Part shown: piece after piece, positions 1 through 7,032 of the stretch
Position numbering within the stretch: position 1 is the first letter of the stretch
Layout: each line of letters starts with the position of its first letter
Assembly: GCA_030640885.1 (NCBI GenBank)
Contig: DAOWIN010000144.1
Location: forward strand, 1-9,276
Reading direction: 5' to 3'
DNA: 9,276 nt
Source: Candidatus Omnitrophota bacterium
Lineage (GTDB): Bacteria > Omnitrophota > 4484-213
The notes under the pieces: generated by a model
Seen by the model: only the letters and a program-made list of their open reading frames with translations
Database searches by the model: none
What the model was told of the DNA's origin: nothing
Position numbers and translations under genes: made by a program

Positions 1-374
1 AGGCGAGTTTTAATATGTTGAACATGTTTAGTTCTTTGGAGAATTGCATATATTAATTTGGATCCGATTGAATTTATTGGGGATAATTCTCTAAAAATAT
101 CAGCAAATATTACAAGATTTCGCTGACGTGCATATTCTGCAGCTTTACGCCAATCATCTTCTCCAAGCGCTAATTTGTTAAAAATTTCCCACTCCGGGTG
201 GTTTTTAGTTGCTCGTTCTTGAGGCGTAAAAATCTGAAATTTAATAATTTGCGCCCCGCTGTCAACGGTACAATCAACAAGTTGTTTAAGCTTTCCTAAA
301 TCGCCTTCATGGCCGCAAGCGGTTTCAGCAATAACATAACCATTTTCAGGCACTAATTCTTGATAAGAACACAT
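1..374 (-). CDS. NeuB-family (sialic/nonulosonic acid synthase-like) protein, N-terminal part, cut by window edge
   Basis: About 124 codons are present and the frame is still open at base 1. The N-terminus matches the start of the NeuB TIM barrel: YVIAETACGHEGD (residues 13-25) corresponds to the family's IIAEAG.NHNGD, IIKFQ (about 44-48) matches the conserved KFQ strand, and VIFADIF (about 88-94) matches the strand before the metal and substrate loops. Family members condense phosphoenolpyruvate with an N-acylated hexosamine to give a nonulosonic acid in the cytoplasm. The NHNG motif is replaced by GHEG. After FADIF the alignment becomes hard and seems about ten residues longer than usual before an IK pair that may match the conserved K of FKIAS. 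The ATG at 374 is the only reasonable start: it lies 11 bases after the previous stop, with AAGGAG inside the end of that gene. This is a second family member beside the fused one at 1455-3842. Family membership is fairly sure; the exact substrate is unknown. Confidence 0.8.
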   Translation of the reverse strand, partial: MCSYQELVPENGYVIAETACGHEGDLGKLKQLVDCTVDSGAQIIKFQIFTPQERATKNHPEWEIFNKLALGEDDWRKAAEYARQRNLVIFADIFRELSPINSIGSKLIYAILQRTKHVQHIKTR

Positions 375-385
375 AATTTTTAATA

Positions 386-1453
386 CTAACTCCTTATTTT
401 GGCATTTATTGCCCTCTGAATTTTTCTCATACCTCTTAATTGTTTCTCTGACAAATTTCTCACAAAATCCCCTTTACCATCGGCAATACCATAAATCATT
501 GTAAAGTTATGCACATTGTCTACAACAACCTCATCTTTTCTTCCCAACAAACCTCCAGATACAATAGGCGTACTATTAAATAAACGGCGACCCATTCGTT
601 TTTTTACCAAATTCTCCATAGCAAAAAGACTACTTATCATCCCTTCAAAAGCCGCGCTTACATCCAAACGGTAAATCTCTATTTTTAATCTCTCGGCAGT
701 CCTAATAGCTGCAGAATGCAATGTTCCTTTACCAACATCAATAACCAAAGCATTGGGAACAAGACTCTTTATCATCCTTGAAGTGATAACTGCTTTACCC
801 GCTGTCATTCCAATCAGAATATCTGCTGCTGCTGCTGCTGCTTCATTGTTGGTCATACCAACTACTTGCGCGGTGGTATATGAAGGTTTAATATAATTAA
901 GCGCCTCGCTTATCGCTTGAACTTTTTTAGAATCCCTTCTTGTAATAAAAATATGCGCGCCTCTCTCTACAAGTTTAAGCGCCAATTTACAACCCAAATT
1001 ACCTGCGCCCAAAATAGTAACTTTTTTACCACCAATTCCTCTTAAAAAATCCTTGGTTAAATAAGAAAGCAAACCATCAATAGCTTCCACAGCAATGTCA
1101 TTCCCTTTATAGACCCATAAAGTAGATTTTTTGATAACCTCACGGACAGCTCTTTCCACATTTGCTGGTTCGCCGGCAAGAGACATAGCATCTGGAATTT
1201 TTTTCTCTGCGTCAACTAAAATATAATTCACTTTGCCATCAACTATTCTTGCAATATCTATTGCCTGCTTTTCACTATAAACGATGGCACCTGCGATAAC
1301 CATAACAGCAGTATGCCTCAAGGGTGTAAAATATAAACCATTTTTGTCAATTTTAGCAGTATTACCTATACAAAAACCAGACAGTTTATTTTCATACCGA
1401 GCTATTTTTAATACTTTTTCTACTATCTCTTCGGTATGCTTTTTATATTCCAT
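386..1453 (-). CDS. NAD(P)-binding Rossmann-fold protein of unknown function in a nonulosonate cluster
   Basis: The protein has 355 residues from the ATG at 1453. I do not recognise a named family. An N-terminal alpha/beta region (about 1-135) is followed by a classical dinucleotide-binding core: GAGNLG at 149-154, then TRRD at 171-174 after the second strand, where the arginines favour NADP(H). A later strand (VIDVGKG, 237-243) is typical of shikimate dehydrogenase, FolD/MtdA-type and glutamyl-tRNA reductase-like folds. The approach to the core (YKGNDIAVEAIDGLLSYL, about 115-132) also resembles those folds, in which an N-terminal catalytic domain precedes the Rossmann domain. An oxidoreductase acting on a sugar intermediate is an inference from position only. 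It starts one base after the fusion gene's TGA (TGATATG), with GGGAG ten bases upstream. A longer frame starting at 1498 would overlap that gene by 44 bases and is less likely. A run of six alanines (205-210) is encoded by a GCA repeat. Confidence 0.85.
   Translation of the reverse strand: MEYKKHTEEIVEKVLKIARYENKLSGFCIGNTAKIDKNGLYFTPLRHTAVMVIAGAIVYSEKQAIDIARIVDGKVNYILVDAEKKIPDAMSLAGEPANVERAVREVIKKSTLWVYKGNDIAVEAIDGLLSYLTKDFLRGIGGKKVTILGAGNLGCKLALKLVERGAHIFITRRDSKKVQAISEALNYIKPSYTTAQVVGMTNNEAAAAAADILIGMTAGKAVITSRMIKSLVPNALVIDVGKGTLHSAAIRTAERLKIEIYRLDVSAAFEGMISSLFAMENLVKKRMGRRLFNSTPIVSGGLLGRKDEVVVDNVHNFTMIYGIADGKGDFVRNLSEKQLRGMRKIQRAINAKIRS
390..395 (-). promoter_or_regulatory. Ribosome binding site for the partial NeuB-family gene
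   Basis: AAGGAG on the minus strand overlaps the last sense codons of the Rossmann gene. It is 15 bases from the ATG at 374, which is longer than ideal. No in-frame ATG, GTG or TTG lies closer, so this is still the best start. The arrangement suggests translation coupled to the upstream gene. Confidence 0.5.
823..842 (-). repeat. Trinucleotide microsatellite, (CTG) about 6.7 units
   Basis: Six perfect CTG units plus two bases on the plus strand. On the coding strand this gives six GCA alanine codons (residues 205-210 of the Rossmann protein), just before a core strand of the fold. Unit-length changes would keep the frame and alter only the alanine count. Confidence 0.9.
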
Positions 1454-1454
1454 A

Positions 1455-3842
1455 TCAGATAGTCTCCCAAGTGATTGGGTAATCTTTACTAATATCAACC
1501 CTTGCTTTTCTACCTATTGTAATATCAAGGTATTTAGGGAGAAGCCCTCCCCCCGGCCCTTTTATTGCAACCATATCCTTTTTAATCACTTGCCCTTTTT
1601 TTATATCGCATGCCGCATACAAACTTTTTCGCTGCATATTTAAAGTATCATATTCATTGGGTTGTATCCTTTTTACTCCGTTGCCTAAAACCGCAGGAAT
1701 CTTCTTTGATATTGCCACAAGCTCTGCCAATTCTTGGGGATCCGAAGATAAAATGTGGTCTGGCCCCTCAAACATTCTGTCCAATGTAAAATGCCGCTCT
1801 ATTAAATCAGCGCCAATCGCAAGGGCTATCTGAGAGGTAAATAAACCAACTGTATGGTCTGATAATCCTACCGGAATGCCAAAACATTGTTTCAGGGTTT
1901 TTATAGCATTCAAATTCATCTCTTGGTGAGCAGATGGATAAGAAGAATTGCAATGCAAAAGCATCAGGTTGGGATTTCCCTCCTGGACAATAACATTAAC
2001 CGCTTCTTCAATCTGCCCAAGCGTGGACATTCCCGTAGAAAGTATTATGGGCTTACCAATTTGGGCAACATATCTGATAAGGGAAAGATTAACTAAATCC
2101 ATAGAAGCAATTTTGAACATACTTACATCAAGGGAATTTAAAAAATCTACACTTTCAAAATCAAAAGGGGTTGAAAAAATCTCCATTCCCTTATTCTTCG
2201 CATAAACAAATAGCTCTTTTTGCTGCTCAAAACTCATCGCCAACCGCTCAAACATATCAAACAATGTTTCCTCTAACCCGATAATTGTTTCTGCATATTT
2301 AACAGCTTTAATTTTCTTTGATATCCGATTAGAAGCTCTAAAGGTTTGAAATTTAATCGCATCGCAACCTGTCTCTTTTGCGCGATCCACAAGTTGTTTT
2401 GCAATTGCCAAACTTCCGTTATGATTTAATCCTGCTTCCGCTATTATGTAAGCGGGCGCTCCGTCTCCGATTTTTCTACTATTGATAGATAAGAAAGGAT
2501 TCAATTCGCATCTTGGACTTTCCCTGATAACCTGAGTATAAGAAGAATCCTTACCGCAAAGAATTGCTGCTGTATCAAATGCTTTATGAAATAAAATTTG
2601 GCTATCGGCATAATGAAAATCGCCGCCTGTGCCCAATGAATAGATCTGTTTGAATTTTGAAACTGCGGCCTGCGTCCTCGCCAGCTCCTCCCTATAATTA
2701 GTCTGTTGAAGAGGATAAACAAAATATTCACCATGAACATCAGCGTTGATCACTTCGCTCTCTTTAGCTAAACCAATCATCTCTACTTGCTGAGCGACCC
2801 TTTTTATAAGCTTCTGCAAATCCATACGCTCTATCTCATCGCCTTGACTGAATGCTATTTCAGCTGAAATATATGTCTTATCCTTGGGAGCAACATAGGA
2901 TGACAACTTTTTTGCTTCGCTAATGCGATTAAAATAGACCTTATCCGAATCGTAATACAACCAATGAATTCCTTCTGGCAATATTGCCTCTCTTTTATAT
3001 GATAGATACACTGTCCTAATTCCCCTAAATTGCAAACTGCTTTTGTATTTTAAAAACTGTGCCGTTAAAGTAATCGGAAGGGTTGAAATAATAATGTCAT
3101 TTTTATCAATGGCAACAATTTTTCTACCGTCAATTTCAATACCCGTAATGTGATTAGCATTAAAGTTTATGCCATTTACTGTGGTATTTGTATGTATAAT
3201 CCCCCCCAATTTCAAAATTTTATCCTTTATTCGCTCATAGATACATCCTGTGCCAAATTTACCCGCCGCATTCCATTGCTTATGATAAAATGGCGTAACC
3301 TTTTGACGAAACTCAATCCGTTTTGGCGCCCATTCCGCTGTCATTTCGTCGGTGGATATCCCCCATATTTTCTCAGGATACTTTTCAAAAAACATCTGTT
3401 GCAGTGTAGAACCCACTTGTGCCTTTACATATTCGGCATAATTCTTTGCCCGAGCTTTTTTCTCATTGCTTAAATTCTCAATTTCCTTGAGAATTTTTTC
3501 CTTTAATTCCCGAGGATAGCGCGAAATACTTTCCCAAGACAAAGGATAATCCCAATACTCGTTAAAGCTATCCCCTCTTACATTCTTGCACCAAAACTCG
3601 TCTTTAATGAACAAATCGCTAAATTCTGCCTCCCAAAACTTCGCTAATTCTTTATCTGGTGTATGATAAATATGCGGTCCTGTATCTACCAAAAACTCAT
3701 CCCATTTCCATGTGCGGCACATACCTCCGACCATAGCTTCCCTTTCATAAATCTCCACTGACCATCCATTTTCTAAAAGCTTCCATGCCGTTACTAAACC
3801 GACAGGTCCTGCTCCTAAAATAATTGCTCGTTTTTTATTCAT
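1455..3842 (-). CDS. Fusion protein: UGM/PPOX-like flavoprotein joined to NeuB-type nonulosonate synthase with SAF domain
   Basis: The protein has 795 residues. Residues 1-430 form an FAD flavoprotein: GAGPVG at 10-15, acidic residue E30 after the second strand, VGGMCRTW at 38-45, GPHIYHT at 55-61 (close to the GPHIFHT motif of UDP-galactopyranose mutase), and a closing FAD segment around GTGGDFHYADSQ (404-415). Residues 463-720 form a NeuB barrel: IIAEAGLNHNG (466-476), KFQT (497-500), STPFDFES (557-564), FKIAS (576-580), LSTGMST (601-607), LSDHT (660-664) and ERHFTLD (682-688). The last two carry the metal-ligand histidines known from meningococcal NeuB, here H663 and H684. Residues about 738-795 are a SAF (antifreeze-like) domain. 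The linker (431-462) contains no methionine, so a separate NeuB start is unlikely. The NeuB half should condense PEP with an N-acyl sugar. The flavoprotein's substrate is unknown; a linked step on the same sugar is inference. The gene starts 11 bases after the previous stop without a clear ribosome binding site. Confidence 0.93.
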   Translation of the reverse strand: MNKKRAIILGAGPVGLVTAWKLLENGWSVEIYEREAMVGGMCRTWKWDEFLVDTGPHIYHTPDKELAKFWEAEFSDLFIKDEFWCKNVRGDSFNEYWDYPLSWESISRYPRELKEKILKEIENLSNEKKARAKNYAEYVKAQVGSTLQQMFFEKYPEKIWGISTDEMTAEWAPKRIEFRQKVTPFYHKQWNAAGKFGTGCIYERIKDKILKLGGIIHTNTTVNGINFNANHITGIEIDGRKIVAIDKNDIIISTLPITLTAQFLKYKSSLQFRGIRTVYLSYKREAILPEGIHWLYYDSDKVYFNRISEAKKLSSYVAPKDKTYISAEIAFSQGDEIERMDLQKLIKRVAQQVEMIGLAKESEVINADVHGEYFVYPLQQTNYREELARTQAAVSKFKQIYSLGTGGDFHYADSQILFHKAFDTAAILCGKDSSYTQVIRESPRCELNPFLSINSRKIGDGAPAYIIAEAGLNHNGSLAIAKQLVDRAKETGCDAIKFQTFRASNRISKKIKAVKYAETIIGLEETLFDMFERLAMSFEQQKELFVYAKNKGMEIFSTPFDFESVDFLNSLDVSMFKIASMDLVNLSLIRYVAQIGKPIILSTGMSTLGQIEEAVNVIVQEGNPNLMLLHCNSSYPSAHQEMNLNAIKTLKQCFGIPVGLSDHTVGLFTSQIALAIGADLIERHFTLDRMFEGPDHILSSDPQELAELVAISKKIPAVLGNGVKRIQPNEYDTLNMQRKSLYAACDIKKGQVIKKDMVAIKGPGGGLLPKYLDITIGRKARVDISKDYPITWETI
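1464..1468 (-). promoter_or_regulatory. Ribosome binding site deciding the Rossmann gene start
   Basis: GGGAG on the minus strand, ten bases from the ATG at 1453, lies inside the last codons of the fusion gene. It supports the start at 1453 over the in-frame ATG at 1498. Confidence 0.6.
3201..3207 (-). repeat. G7 homopolymer inside the flavoprotein half of the fusion gene
   Basis: Seven C on the plus strand read as seven G on the coding strand, covering the end of L212 and codons G213-G214. Tracts of this kind can slip in surface-glycan genes, but seven is short for efficient phase variation. The frame is intact here. Confidence 0.8.
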
Positions 3843-3853
3843 TTATAATCGCT

Positions 3854-5413
3854 TTAAAACTTTTTTGGAATTACTACCCAACTCAAACTATAGGGGTCTT
3901 TATCGTAAAAACTCTTATCTTCTAATAAACCATAATTAGTTCCGAAATATGTGTCAAAGACTAGACGAAAAGTATTAACAGGGGTAATGGACTTATACAA
4001 AAATTTCTTTCCTTGTCCGGGCAAATGATAAACATTAAAAATGCTTACCTGCAAATCACGCGTCTCTTCTTCGGATTCTAACGGCACATTCCACGCTCCA
4101 TGATCCCCTTGAATGATAATAATTGGCTCAACCTTGGATTTTGCCAAGATTTCATCAACCATTTCTTTAATTTTCTTATTAGCAAATAGTACCTGCTCCA
4201 AATATAGTTTCTTGATCTCCGAAACATCCTTCGTAGCTAACCGGCCAGCTGGCATATAATTTCCATCTCTAAGAAACAAAAAATCATGGGGTATCATAAA
4301 ATGAGCGTAAGTAAAGGTTGGCTCCTCAATATCGGGAACAAGCATAACTTTGCGCAACACCTCAAAGAAATGTCCGGCGGCACCTTTAGGAAACCAAATA
4401 TGCGCCTTGACTTTCAGCATAGTCATACTGATAAGATACTCTTCAAAATCAGATAAATATCGAAAAATACCACCTTTATAAGTTGCTTCTTTTTTATGGT
4501 TCCAGTTAGAGTAATCGAGACAACGATAACCCTTGGATTTTAAAAACTGCACAACCTTGCTTTTACTTTTCATTAACCCCAATATTCCTTTTACCGCAGT
4601 TTTCTTTTTGCTATCACTAAAATTTAATAGCAAGTTCGTCCTCCATTCACGCCCAACAAAATCTCCGTTTATCAAACCCTCAAAATCGGGTAGATATTGC
4701 ATATTAAAAGTTGAAGGCATTGAAAAATTTGTTCGCGGGTAATTACTACGACTTTCTGAAGCGATATAGAATCCTTTTCTATCAAGATAATTTGCAATTT
4801 CACTATTATCATAATTCCAATATTTTTTTAAGCTTCTAGAACCTGTATACGAATCAAAAATAATATAATAAATATCAGGAAAATTTTTAATTTGCTCAGG
4901 ACTGTGTAAAAACCCTTCGTTATTACTAACTGGTGATCCAGTCGCTTCTGCTCTATGTGAAAATAAATTTTTTGACTGAACATAAAAAGTTCCTATTTTC
5001 ATAACTGGCGTTAAAATCATTACGATAGCTATTATATTTAATCCTTGTGTAGCAAAATGTATTTTATTTCTAATCTTTATGCTAAACCAAAGGCCAAATA
5101 TCCAAAGAAAAAACCAGATTAGAAAAAGATACCTATGCCTAATTGAAGAATGGAATATATCAAAAACCACACCGTAAGAAAAAAATAAGATTAAACTAAA
5201 GGAAACTATTACTGCTGATAATTGAAAATTTTTAAATACTAATCGTCCCAATATCAAAAAAACCAATAGAGAAGCAATCACAACGAACAGCGGACGTATA
5301 GTTACAAAAACTCCAACTTCACTCAGCTCACCTAAATTTTGTGAGTATAGAAAAAAAATGGGGTATATAGCAAATAAAAATGGATGAAGAATAAGACATT
5401 TTTTCATTCGCAT
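3854..5413 (-). CDS. Membrane-anchored alkaline-phosphatase-superfamily (sulfatase-like / LtaS-like) protein, likely glycan phosphotransferase or hydrolase
   Basis: The protein has 519 residues. The N-terminal third holds about five hydrophobic helices (roughly 7-24, 41-59, 64-84, 94-112, 124-143). An odd count from a cytoplasmic N-terminus places the rest outside the membrane, as in lipoteichoic acid synthase. The catalytic domain (about 178-500) starts with DIYYIIFDS, where D187 is the expected metal ligand. The segment around YPRTNFSMPS (225-234) sits about 41 residues later, where sulfatases carry the formylglycine Cys and LtaS and phosphoethanolamine transferases carry Thr; here it is T228. 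HFMIPH (371-376) and GDHG (436-439) supply the remaining ligands. The sulfatase C-x-P-x-R signature is absent, so phosphotransfer is more likely than sulfate ester hydrolysis; this is inference. GGAGG lies 13 bases before the ATG at 5413, and the gene follows the methyltransferase after 5 bases. An alternative ATG two codons later is farther from the ribosome binding site. Confidence 0.88.
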   Translation of the reverse strand: MRMKKCLILHPFLFAIYPIFFLYSQNLGELSEVGVFVTIRPLFVVIASLLVFLILGRLVFKNFQLSAVIVSFSLILFFSYGVVFDIFHSSIRHRYLFLIWFFLWIFGLWFSIKIRNKIHFATQGLNIIAIVMILTPVMKIGTFYVQSKNLFSHRAEATGSPVSNNEGFLHSPEQIKNFPDIYYIIFDSYTGSRSLKKYWNYDNSEIANYLDRKGFYIASESRSNYPRTNFSMPSTFNMQYLPDFEGLINGDFVGREWRTNLLLNFSDSKKKTAVKGILGLMKSKSKVVQFLKSKGYRCLDYSNWNHKKEATYKGGIFRYLSDFEEYLISMTMLKVKAHIWFPKGAAGHFFEVLRKVMLVPDIEEPTFTYAHFMIPHDFLFLRDGNYMPAGRLATKDVSEIKKLYLEQVLFANKKIKEMVDEILAKSKVEPIIIIQGDHGAWNVPLESEEETRDLQVSIFNVYHLPGQGKKFLYKSITPVNTFRLVFDTYFGTNYGLLEDKSFYDKDPYSLSWVVIPKKF

Positions 5414-5418
5414 AGAAA

Positions 5419-6804
5419 TTACTTTGCCTCCATTAAATATAATGTTCTAAATGAATCTTTTACTCTATGTGCTTGGCGTATATTAAAAAAAAATTTAAAC
5501 TCTTCCTCGAAATGTTTCTGCGTGTATTCTCCAAATATATCTTTTCTTGTTCGAAGCAATCTTTGAATTTGGGAATCCTCTTTAGGAATAAACTCAATAA
5601 TCAGTGTATTGCAATTATCCCCAAAAAATCTTGCAATTTTATTCATAGGTAAATTATTAGAAATAGCTAAATGATGAATTAAGGCAAGAGCAAGTATTGT
5701 GTCCGCTGTTCCTCTATCTAAAATTGAAACACGTTCTTCAAGATTCCACCCAATTGCAGGACTGGGGTTGGTTAAATCAAGAACGAGAGGCAAAATATTT
5801 TTCTCTTTGTTGCGGACTACTTCGTTATAATTTTTTTCTACACAAGCAGGGTCAATGTCAAAAGAAATGGTTTGGATTCCCTTCCGGCTAACAACTCGAC
5901 TAAATAATCCTGTATTGGCACCTATATCCCAAACAATTTTCGGTCTAAGCTTTTCTACATACTCAGCTACAAGCTTTTTTTTATACTCAAAGGTTTCGGT
6001 CTTATAATTGTTATTCGCATAATAACTAATCCATTCCGTACCTTTGGGGCTCCATTTAAGAGATCTAATTTTGGATTCTAAGTTATCAATTAGGGCCAGT
6101 AACGATAAACGATTGACCTTCCCTTTGGCGCACCTCTCACTCGGAGCTTTATAAGCATAATGTCTTTGAAAACCTGAATGACAATGAATGTGTGAAAAGA
6201 TAGAAAATTCAAGGTATGTCCTAATAGATAAAAGAGAGCTGGTTAAATCTAAAGGTACACCATCAAGGAATATCTTTAACAACTGACCTAAACGCACATC
6301 GCAACGAGCCATTAGAAGCAAAGGAGCAAAAAAGTGCTGACAAAATTGCCGATAAGCAGTCCAGGGTTTACCCTCATAATATTTCTCAAAAGAAAGCGTA
6401 TCAATCAAAACTGGTTTCCCCTCCATAAATTGTATATTGTAGTTGCTGCAGTCCTTTAATGTCATATCAAAATTCATTGCGGTCTTCTGAATCTTTAAAG
6501 TAAGTAAAGCAGCATCTTTTAATTGACTAAAACACCATTCATAGGGATATGATATAAACGAAACTGGTTTTGGTTTAATGATTTTATAGATTTCTTTCGA
6601 CTCAATAGATTTACTATCAACTTCTTCATGCTCAATAAGTAATCTATTTTTGATAAGCTCATTATAAAGACCTGAATTTAATAAACGATCATAATCTTCT
6701 TTATAACTTATATTGACTTGACGGTAAATAATTTTATCTTGTTGATAAACAAATCCACTTGGATCTCTGAACGAAGAGGAAATATTTTTTTCGATTTTGG
6801 TCAT
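5419..6804 (-). CDS. SAM-dependent methyltransferase with conserved N-terminal domain (group often annotated NoeA-like)
   Basis: The protein has 461 residues. The C-terminal half (about 275-460) is a class I methyltransferase: VWDIGANTGLFS (291-302) is the SAM-binding motif I, FDIDP (315-319) ends strand 2 with an acidic ribose ligand, and a later strand lies around 400-406. The N-terminal part (1-230) is strongly patterned: SSFRDPSGFVY (10-20), SGLYNEL (44-50), SYPYEW (85-90), LKDCSNYNIQF (116-126), LIDTLSFE (133-140) and YRQFCQHF (151-158). From memory, this layout belongs to a widespread group annotated as methyltransferase or nodulation protein NoeA. D118 and N123 are five residues apart and D135 follows twelve later, close to the HxDxxxxN...DFG spacing of protein and sugar kinases; a kinase-like fold is my inference. 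The gene starts two bases after the small protein's stop (TAATAATG) without a good ribosome binding site, suggesting coupling. The acceptor is unknown, probably a glycan or its lipid-linked precursor. Confidence 0.9.
   Translation of the reverse strand: MTKIEKNISSSFRDPSGFVYQQDKIIYRQVNISYKEDYDRLLNSGLYNELIKNRLLIEHEEVDSKSIESKEIYKIIKPKPVSFISYPYEWCFSQLKDAALLTLKIQKTAMNFDMTLKDCSNYNIQFMEGKPVLIDTLSFEKYYEGKPWTAYRQFCQHFFAPLLLMARCDVRLGQLLKIFLDGVPLDLTSSLLSIRTYLEFSIFSHIHCHSGFQRHYAYKAPSERCAKGKVNRLSLLALIDNLESKIRSLKWSPKGTEWISYYANNNYKTETFEYKKKLVAEYVEKLRPKIVWDIGANTGLFSRVVSRKGIQTISFDIDPACVEKNYNEVVRNKEKNILPLVLDLTNPSPAIGWNLEERVSILDRGTADTILALALIHHLAISNNLPMNKIARFFGDNCNTLIIEFIPKEDSQIQRLLRTRKDIFGEYTQKHFEEEFKFFFNIRQAHRVKDSFRTLYLMEAK
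5427..5431 (-). promoter_or_regulatory. Ribosome binding site for the sulfatase-like gene
   Basis: GGAGG on the minus strand is embedded in the last codons of the methyltransferase gene, 13 bases from the ATG at 5413. It favours that ATG over the one at 5407, which would be 19 bases away. Confidence 0.6.
5485..5493 (-). repeat. A9/T9 homopolymer near the 3' end of the methyltransferase gene
   Basis: Nine A on the plus strand encode F438-F440 of the methyltransferase. Slippage would alter only the last two dozen residues. It may simply reflect AT-rich coding. Confidence 0.8.
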
Positions 6805-6806
6805 TA

Positions 6807-7028
6807 TTAACTTTTAGTTTTGTTTTTTTCTTTGGAAAAAAGATTAGAAAAAAATGTTAAAATGCTACGCCAAAAAATTTTGATCACATATCCAGCAGCA
6901 ACAAAAAGACCAATAAGAATCTGAAATATGTAGCTGCCTGTTCCTGGGTCAATATAAGCCCACGCATTTTGCACAAAAACAGTTATAAAAAACAAATTGA
7001 AACTAAAAAATCGTAATAAATATTTCAT
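6807..7028 (-). CDS. Small exported or membrane protein with YIDPGTGS motif
   Basis: The protein has 73 residues. Residues 1-24 look like a signal peptide: two early positive charges, a hydrophobic core, and an A-W-A end typical of signal peptidase I. The mature part would start at the motif YIDPGTGS (25-32). A second hydrophobic stretch (33-49) follows, then a basic cytoplasmic tail rich in Lys (about 65-72). I know this arrangement as a recurrent small hypothetical protein in bacterial glycan loci; its function is not known to me. A very good ribosome binding site (AAGGAGG, four bases from the ATG) makes it a confident gene despite its size. It sits 23 bases after the ABC exporter and two bases before the methyltransferase, which points to a shared role with them. 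If the signal peptide is not cleaved it would be a two-helix membrane protein with the motif outside. Confidence 0.88.
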   Translation of the reverse strand: MKYLLRFFSFNLFFITVFVQNAWAYIDPGTGSYIFQILIGLFVAAGYVIKIFWRSILTFFSNLFSKEKNKTKS

Positions 7029-7032
7029 TTAA

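Noticed and set aside
1..100. Frameshift in the partial NeuB gene, using another frame that reads FSKELN...KLA
   Set aside because: That frame contains two stops before the match and would still leave about ten extra residues. The annotated frame stays open to the edge and has an IK pair near the expected place. A lesion cannot be excluded, so it is kept as a finding and not called a pseudogene.
1454..1498. Earlier start (ATG at 1498) for the Rossmann gene
   Set aside because: It would overlap the fusion gene by 44 bases. The ATG at 1453 follows the TGA by one base and has GGGAG ten bases upstream.
1284..1643. Plus-strand frame of 119 residues
   Set aside because: It lies antisense to the Rossmann gene and the end of the fusion gene, both of which have recognisable domains on the minus strand. 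No ribosome binding site or domain is evident.
2501..2740. Minus-strand frame of 79 residues at the flavoprotein/NeuB junction
   Set aside because: It overlaps the fusion gene in another frame. I considered whether it showed that the fusion was a frameshift artefact, but it has no NeuB or flavoprotein motifs, and the fused frame is open with a plausible linker.
5351..5358. A8 run near the start of the sulfatase-like gene
   Set aside because: It encodes ordinary Phe codons in a membrane helix. Runs of this length are expected in AT-rich DNA and nothing points to variation.
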